Shown here: positions 26,501 to 35,500 of the stretch, in pieces | Layout: each line of letters starts with the position of its first letter | Position numbering within the stretch: the first letter of the stretch is position 1 | DNA from: Azorinus chamasolen | Lineage: Eukaryota > Mollusca > Bivalvia > Cardiida > Solecurtidae | Reading direction: 5' to 3' | Assembly: GCA_963576725.1 (NCBI GenBank) | Contig: OY755244.1 | Coordinates: 33,948,446 to 34,012,445, forward strand | DNA length: 64,000 bases | Position numbers and translations under genes: made by a program | Notes under the pieces: generated by a model | What the model was told of the DNA's origin: nothing | Database searches by the model: none | What the model saw: the letters and a program-made list of their open reading frames with translations, nothing else

Positions 26501-29500
26501 TTATGCATCCTGCTTATGCAGTGTATAAACAACGCCTGCTTATGCAGTGTATACGCCTTCATGAAAGGTGTGTTTCCGCCACTCTTCGTTCAGAGCACGC
26601 TCCAGATCATTGACGTTGGCGATCGAGACGGCCAGTCCAACACACTGATGTCATTTTCCACCGGGACGTTTTGTGTGACTCTTGCGGTGCGGTGGTCGAG
26701 CATTATCCTGCTGATATAATGTCAGCACTGCTTTGGTGCAAGAATGGCACAAAGGCAGGAGTTATATCGACTCCATCCCGATATATCATTGCAGTCCACT
26801 AACTGGGTAAGATCAGTATGGGAAATCTCTACCCACACCATAAAACTGCCGCCTCTAGAACGACCATCTTCAATGACGTTGCGAGGGTAAAATCTTTTGT
26901 CTCTTCCGTCGGCAATTTGGACATTGAAACGTGACTCGTCGGGGGTATTCTCGACCATTGATGTCGTGTCTAGACAGCATGTGTCAGAGTCAAATTGGCA
27001 CGTCTCTCCCGGTGACGGTGTTAACGGTACACCGACGTAAGGACGCCTAGCGCTTACTCCCCTAGATAATAGGCGATGTCTGACTGTAACAATTGAGACG
27101 GACACTCGTGTCCCCATACCCTCCCTCAAGCAACCTACAAGTGCAGTCGCAGAGATCAAGCGACTACGTCGGGATGACGTCATAATGTGCCTGTCTTGGC
27201 GAACCGTCATTTTCTTGGTACGTCCGAACCTAAGGCAATCGGTCGCACCGCCAGTCGTTATGTCCTGGAGACGATAACTTGTCCGCTCGTGGAACGTTGA
27301 AATGTCTTGCGACGTCATTTAGCCTCCGTTGACTCCAACGTTGAGCATACCTAAAGCACTGTGTCTATAATTTACGGCGGCGCATCTTGATTTTACAACT
27401 TTCTCTCTTGAGTTTTTAAATGTGTATAAAATCCACCAATTTTGTAACAGAATGACCCGCCATGCCATATCACATCTACTAATTCCGTGTTGCACGTGAA
27501 TTTTGAGATTTCAGCAGACCGTGACTTAGGTTTAATTCAAGGCGACTTACACATCAATAGCTAGACAATAAACACATTTTATGTTAGAATTTCAGTGTTT
27601 AAACTGACAGCTATACTGATTTTTACAGACTTCTTTAAATACATTTCTAGAATAAACTTTTGATTTTGAGTATTCATTAAAACCTGTCTTAAGCGAACAT
27701 TCATTTATTAAACAAAGGGTTATTAACCCTTTCGCTGCCAAACTCTGTCGTCTGCTAACTATGTCGTCTGCTACAAATTTTCATTCTTTTGATTTTCTTC
27801 ATTTTTGTTTCAAAAACATAGTACCAGTAACAAACAGTTTGGATCCTGATGAGACGCCGAGTTACTCGGCGTCTCATCTGGATCCAAACTGTTTGCATAG
27901 GTAATCACAGATCCGACATTGGCAGCGAAAGAGTTAAAAACCAATTGGTTGCTTAATACAGGGCAAAGGTAATGCAGACATCTCCTACGGGAACTTTTTC
28001 CTTAACTTTTGTCCGGCATTAAAACATCACCTGTTTTAACCACTTCCACCATAAATACGCCTTTCTACGCCTCTCTCTGTAAAAATCACCTATTGAAACC
28101 ATTGTGATAAATAGAACATATGCTCCTATAGGAGCAAATGCTCTATTTATCACAATGGTTTCAAACTACAAAATGATAAAAAAAAATCCTTTTCTCTAGT
28201 TAATGCTCTTTTTCGTAGATTTATTCAAAATGGTTGGATCGAAAAATAACCTATGAGGGAATGGGTAAAAGACTCTGATTTAGAACTCTTTTTAATGACA
28301 GCTTATAATTAGGACAAGACATGTCCTGCTGTACTAGCGCAGTGTAGACCCGTCAGCTGTGACAATTCACGGTTTGTCAGTAGTCTCATTTGCTTCTAAT
28401 TCAACCTTTACAACGCTGAACATTCAAGTAGACTATTCCAAAATTTAAACAGGTCAAGCTTATTGTGAATTTTTAAGGATTTCTATAAAGGAAAAATGTA
28501 ACATGACAAACAGTGCAAACTCTGATGAGAGGGTTCCTCTAAGAGCCCTCTCATCTGGGTCTACACAGTTTGCAAAAGACATCAGTGACCCGTGTCCCGC
28601 ACTATAATGGTTAAGTAAGGATGCAGTACCAGAAACTATCAGCACTGCAATCAAACTGTGGTGGTAAAATATCACTATAATACCGGCTACAATGTCAGGA
28701 GTCTCCGGTTCGATCCCCAAACGGACCAAGTCCTTCGGATGAGACTTTATACACCCAGATCAGTGCTTTACACTGGGCATCTAAAAGAACCGGATATACT
28801 TTACTGTAAGAGTAGGACATCGCGACCGGGTTTTTCTGAATTCACTCCCCTCTCTCTTGGGAGTCCAATTTAGCTTATAGTGAGCAGAAACGGAAGTTGA
28901 TCAACACAACCAATCACAACACTAACTTTAACCATTTCGTCCCTGAGATATCGGGAAAAATGAAAGACTTAACACTTGTTTGGGAATTTTGAAAGACAAA
29001 TAACGCAGATATACATCAGAGGGCCCCTCTAGGGCCCCTCTAGGACCTTTCTAGCTACAATGTTTGAAAAGTCAAGTGCATGCGTACCCTGGGTTGAAAG
29101 GTTTAACCCATTCCCACATTTTTAGGCTATTTTTAGATCCAACCTCTTTGAATAAATCTACCGAAAAGGAGCATTAAGTAGAGAAAAGGGAAATTTAGAA
29201 TTTTGTAGTTTGAAACCACTGTAATAAATAGAGCATTTGCTCCTACAGGAGCAAATGCTCTATTTATCACAATGGTTTCAATAGGCGATTTTTACAGAGG
29301 TGTAGAAATGAGTATTTATGGAAGGAATGGTTAAACTGCTTCTGTGTATCATACAGTGCAGGATCTGACTGGTTAGTTTGCAACAAAGCGAGTGACCTGG
29401 GTCCACACCGATTGGGATATTTAAGAACCACCATTCCAGTGAAATGGCTTAAACCCATTTCAACATATCTGTGCTATTGTTGTTTAATAAAATGAATGCT

Positions 29501-32500
29501 CATTCTTCTCTGTATTAGAATTATGACTAACACGTGCACTCGTCAAAATCGGTGAATCAGCGGATACACACACGTACATGCACGCACACACTCACAATGA
29601 AAATCACATAAGATGAAATGGGTCCAATATTGACCTCTACCAGGCTCTGCTGACTGGTAAACGTTACGAAATCATTTCAATGATTCACGCAATGAAGACA
29701 AAGGAAAAAACTTTTAGAAAAGTACAAAGACTGAACACAGTTCAGTAAGTGCGTTTCAAATATTCAGGGTTATAAAACGCATGAACATAGACCCTTCCTC
29801 AATTAAATGAAGGTTATGAAACGTGTTACGGTATTTACAGTAGAACCCGTATTAAGCAGCCATTTATTTATTAAACATAGGAGTCTTAAAAGCAGGTGAT
29901 TGCTTAATGCAGAGCTTTCTGCATTACTTTTGACCAGCATTAGGCAGCCCCCTGGCTAACAGACTCATAAGTAGACCTCTTTTTGATGACCCGCTTAACC
30001 CTTTCCCTGTTCTATGTTTATCTACTGATTATTCATGGACAAAATAGTTAAAATGAAATATGGAAGGTGGAACTTTGTAGCCATTTTAGAAAGTGAAGAC
30101 ACTGATCTTTGAAATTCTATTAGCAAACAGAGTAGATCCTGGTCAGACGGCTCCTATAGGAGCCGTCTGATCTGGGTCTACTCTGTCCGCAAATGCGTGA
30201 AAACACGTTTATACGAGGGAAAGGGTTAAGAAAGGCTCTGCAGTACAAGTCAAATGATATCAGTCCTAGAGGGGGTCTAGCCAAACTGCTAATTTTGCAT
30301 TTCAAAAAAATATATGAAGAGTTAAGAAGAAATCTTACCTGACCGTTCTGTATATCTCTCAACTCGTACCAGGTGTCCCCATTGTTATGGTAGAGGCCCC
30401 CGTTGCTAAGGAAGCAATCGCCGTTACTAAGGGTTACCAAGGTGGAACTCGGGTCTGTGGCTAAAAGGTGGACTCGGTAAGAGCATGACAGTTATCATGT
30501 AGTATGTACAGTATTTTGCCACATATATTCGTCTACTTCATGAACAAAATACAATATGAATATATACATGTATGTAATAAGTTCAAGAGGTCTAGATAAG
30601 ATGGTAAAACAAAACATTTTCAAGACTAACTTCTTTATTTCTCCACCAAACCCTATCTTGTGACTACTCTTTAGAATCGCATCGAGGGAAAATAACCCAT
30701 TATCAGACGTCAGAGATGTGTCTACAGTATAGACCCATTATTAGACGTCACAACAGCGATGTGTCAATAGAATATACTCATTACCAGACATCACAACAGA
30801 GCTTTGTCAACGGTGTAGACACATTATCAAACGTCACAACAGAGATATGTGTCAACAGTATATATTCATTATTAGATGTCACATCAGAGATGTGTCAGGT
30901 TTAGACATATTATTAAATGTCACAACATAGATGTGTCAACAGTATATACTCATAATTAGATGTCACATCAGAGATGTGTCAGGTTTAGACCCATTATTAA
31001 ATGTCACAACATAGATGTGTCAACAGTGCATGCCACGTATTAGACGCCAAAACAAACATGTTTCAGCAATGTAGACTCATTATTAGACGCCACAACAAAA
31101 ATGTATCAACAGTGTGTACCTATTATTAGATGCCATAACATAGATATGTCAACAGTGTAGACCCATTATTAGACGCCACAACAAACATCTGTCAACATTG
31201 TGGACCCCATTATTAGACGCTACAACGCGAATAACGCGTGATTATGGGAAATAATCATCTTTAAAGTGGGTTTTTTTTGTATTTAATATACGTCTTTTAT
31301 CGCTATCATCATCATCATTGTTGTCATCGTCATCATCATTATCATCATCAGCAGCAGCAACAGCAGCATCATCAACAACAACAACAGTAATAACAAATAT
31401 ATTTTGCTATTTTGTTTGTGATATACATGTATCTCATATTTCGTAAGCGTGTTTGATATTCGTGCGGTCTATTTTTGTTCTCTCTGTGGCTGTTCGTGTG
31501 TTGTTTGTTTTTGGTTGTTTTTGTTTACATTTTACTTCTTTGTTATATATACATGTTTCTTTCAATACTAGTTTTTTTTGTATACTAGTAGGACGTTATA
31601 TAAACGTGTCTGTGTGTCTATGTTTAAACGTGCACGTCCTAAAAAAAAGTTTAACACTCACAAACAACAACAAATAAAAATGTTTGTCTTACTGCGCACT
31701 GGTACAAGAGCAATAACCCCCTTTATTTTATTGAAAATGGCGCCGTAATTAACCCTCTCCCTGTTCTGTATTTAGACCAACTTTCAATAACTAATGAATA
31801 TTCATTAAGAAAATAGTTAGAAAGAAATATGGAAGGCGGAAACATTTTAGAAAGTAAAGAAACAGATCAATCAAATTGTATTAGCAATCAGAGTAAACCC
31901 CAACAGATGGATCCTCTAGGAGCCGTCTGATCTGGATCTACTCTGTTTGCAAATGCGTGAAAACACGTTTATATGAGGGAAAGGGTTAAAACGAATTATC
32001 CAAATGCATACAAAGATCCATTTCCTATCGAATCACATTACTACCACTACATGCATATTAACGTAAACATATAGTTATAATAGTGTAATGCATTAGGGTT
32101 ATTGACAGACAACTATTTCTATTTTGTGAGCATTTTTGTATTAGTTTGGATACTTTTTGTATTAAGTGTAGCCATGTTCTATCAAAGCTCTAGCGACACT
32201 AAGCAATTTGTACAAACGCAGAGGAAAAGATAAGGTACAGTGAACCCTCATTATACCGGCATTCGTTACAATGGCACCCTTGTTATACCGGCATTCGTTA
32301 CAATGGCACCCTCGTTATACCGGCATTCGTTACAATGACACCCTCGTTATACCGGCTGTATGCATTGAAACAAAATTACCGTTAAGTCTTTGAAACAACC
32401 ACTGAATAAATAGGTACAATGCCAATAAGACAGGTGATCGCTTAATGCAGAACATAAGATGAATATAAGAACATCTTGTGTTCTGCATTAAGCGTTCACC

Positions 32501-35500
32501 TGTTGGTATTAGTTTACCACTGGCCATCTGGTTCCTTTCATATTTAAACTCGTTATAACTGCAACCTCGTTATACCAGCAAAATGTCTGGAAACAAACAC
32601 CTCCGTTGTAACGAGGGTTCACCGTACATGTATGCACTGACCTATCAAATCCTCTTACTCGTCACACCCTACGTTGCTGCAACTTATTAGAATCGCCTGG
32701 GACATCAGCAGCGTATTGTTCGGTGGAGAAATGTAAATACAGTTTCACCCTTTCCTCCATTACTATTAATCTAACCCTTTCCTTTCTATAAATGCCTTAA
32801 CAGAGTAGACCCAGACCAGACGGCTCCTAAAGGATCAGGGTCTGATCTGTTTAACTCTTGGTGCCAAATTTAAAACTGTCGTCTGCAATGATAATTTCAT
32901 ATTAAATATAATTCTAAACTTAATAATAAAGGTATATTAGCAAAACATTTGTTTTTAAAAAAAAACCTGTATGCTTGTGCTAAAATAATACAGAAAACAG
33001 TGAAGTCCCAGGTCAGATGCCGCCTTTTCAAGGCGGCATCTGACCTGGGACTGCACTGTTTTCAATGGTGCCAACAGGCGACATTGGCGCCGAAAGAGTC
33101 AAGACATAATACAGACCTGGGTCCATGCTTATAAAACTTTTAGTTGAGTCTGAGTACGTTCTCAAGCTCTTGATTGGTCAGATTTGAGCCTCTGGCTCAA
33201 ATCCGACCAATCAAAAGCTTGAGAACTTAAATCTGACCAATCAAAAGCTTGAGAACGAAACCCTGCTTCTATACAGTTTCTACCATGATAAAAAAAAGGC
33301 TATTCAGTGTCCATGATAAAAAAAATATCATTAAATGAATATTCATGAAGTCATGAATTCTTGTATAAATATTCATGAGGGGAATGGGACAAGACTGTTT
33401 TACTACATGAATATTCATAGACTGATTTGTTATAATTGTTATAATTGCACTTTAACCCATTACGCCATGAATATTCATGAAAGAAATAATGATATCGTGA
33501 CTATTAGATTATTTGTTATAATAGCACATGGACACAGGACATTTGATCTAACCCTTTCCTTTCTATAAACGCCTTAACAGAGTAGACCCAGATCAGACGG
33601 CTCCTGTAGGATCAGGGTCTGATCTGTTTAACTCTTGGTGCCAAATTTAAAAGTGCCATCTGCAATAATAATTTCATATTAAATATAATTCTAAACTTAA
33701 TAATAAAGGTATATTAGCAAAACATTTGTTTTAAAAAAAAACCTGTATGCTTGTGCTAAAATAATACAGAAAACCGTGAAGTCCCAGGTCAGATGCCGCC
33801 TTTTCAAGGCTGCATCTGACCTGGGACTGCACTGTTTTCAATGGTGCCAACAGGCGACATTGGCGCCGAAAGAGTCAAGACATAATACAGACCTGGGTCC
33901 ATGCTTATAAAACTTTTAGTTGAGTCTGAGTACGTTCTCAGGCTTTTGATTGGTCAGATTTGAGCATCTGGCTCAAATCCGACCAATCAAAAGCTTGAGA
34001 ACTTAAATCTGACCAATCAAAAGCTTGAGAACGAAACTCAGACTCAACTAAAAGCTTTATAAGCATGGACCCTGATTCTATACAGTTTATACCATGATAA
34101 AAAAAGGTTATTCAGTGTCCATGATAAAAAAAATCAGTAAATGAATAATCATGAAGCCATGAATTTTTGTACAAATATTCATGAGGGGAATGGGACAAGA
34201 CTGTGTTACTACGTGAATATTCATAGACTGATTTGTTATAATTGTTATAATTGCACTTTAACCCTTTACTCCATGAATATTCATGAAAGAAATAATGATA
34301 TCGTGACTGTTAGATTATTTGTTATAATAGCACATGGACAAGGACATTTTGGCCATGGCAGGAACTGAAGAATAATAATCTATATCATAAAGCAAACACA
34401 GCAGACCCTGATCAGACGGCTCCAGCAGGAGCCGTCTGATCTGGGTCTACCCTGTTTGCAATGCGTGAAAAGGCGGTTGTATGAAGGAAAGAATTAACAA
34501 ACGTACGTTTGACAGTGACAGAAACTTCAGCATCAGAACTACATGTGTATTATTCCATAAGCAAACATAGTAGACCCTGATCTGGTTCCACTCTGTTTGC
34601 AAATGTGCCAAAATTCGTCTGTCTGAGGGAAACAGTTAAAGCTATATTATTCCATCTGCAAACAGGGTAGACAACGATCAGAAATCGCCTACTGATGCTG
34701 TCTTATCCGTGTCTATTGTTCGCAAATGTGCCAAAAATCGTCGAGCAAAAGGGTGAAAATACGTGTATATTATTCCATAAGCAAACAGAGTAGATCACGA
34801 TCAGAAATCGCCTACAGAGGCTGTCTTATATGTGTCTTCTCTGTTTGCAATGTGCCAATAGTCGTCTAGTTAACCCTTCCACCGCCAATGTCGCAAAAAT
34901 GCACCACGACAAATAGTGCAGTCCCAGGTCAGACGCCGCCTTTTCAAGGAGGCGTCTGATCAGGGACTTCACTTTTTGTCTCAACCTCTATTTCTCTATC
35001 CGTGATTTATTCCTTTGAACTTTGCATTTATTTATCTTATTTTCTTATTCTACCGAATGATTTAACAAAATTGGATTGCAGACGACAATTAGAAATTTGG
35101 CGCCGAAAGGGGTAAAAAGATCTCATAAACATTCCTCTTATCTATAGCTGATAAGTATATCAAGTCATTTCGTGCGGTGCGTTGTTTGTCAAGTCATTTC
35201 GTGCGGCGAGTTGTATTGTAACAGGACTGGTGGAAAAACATGCAGCCAGACAGGGGCTCGAACCCGAGACCCCTCGCTTACAAGGGGGGGGGGGGGGGGT
35301 GATCCGGCTCGCTTACTGTTTTTCACCCAGTACCTGTACCCAGACTGTTACACTAACACCCCCACCCTTTCCCTGATATTCTCGCCGAATCTGCACAAGA
35401 AATCATGCACTACAACAGAACTGGTGAAAAACATGCAGCCAAACCGGGGCTCGAACTCGGAACCCCTCGCTTACGGACGAATGCCCTACCGAGTGAGCTA

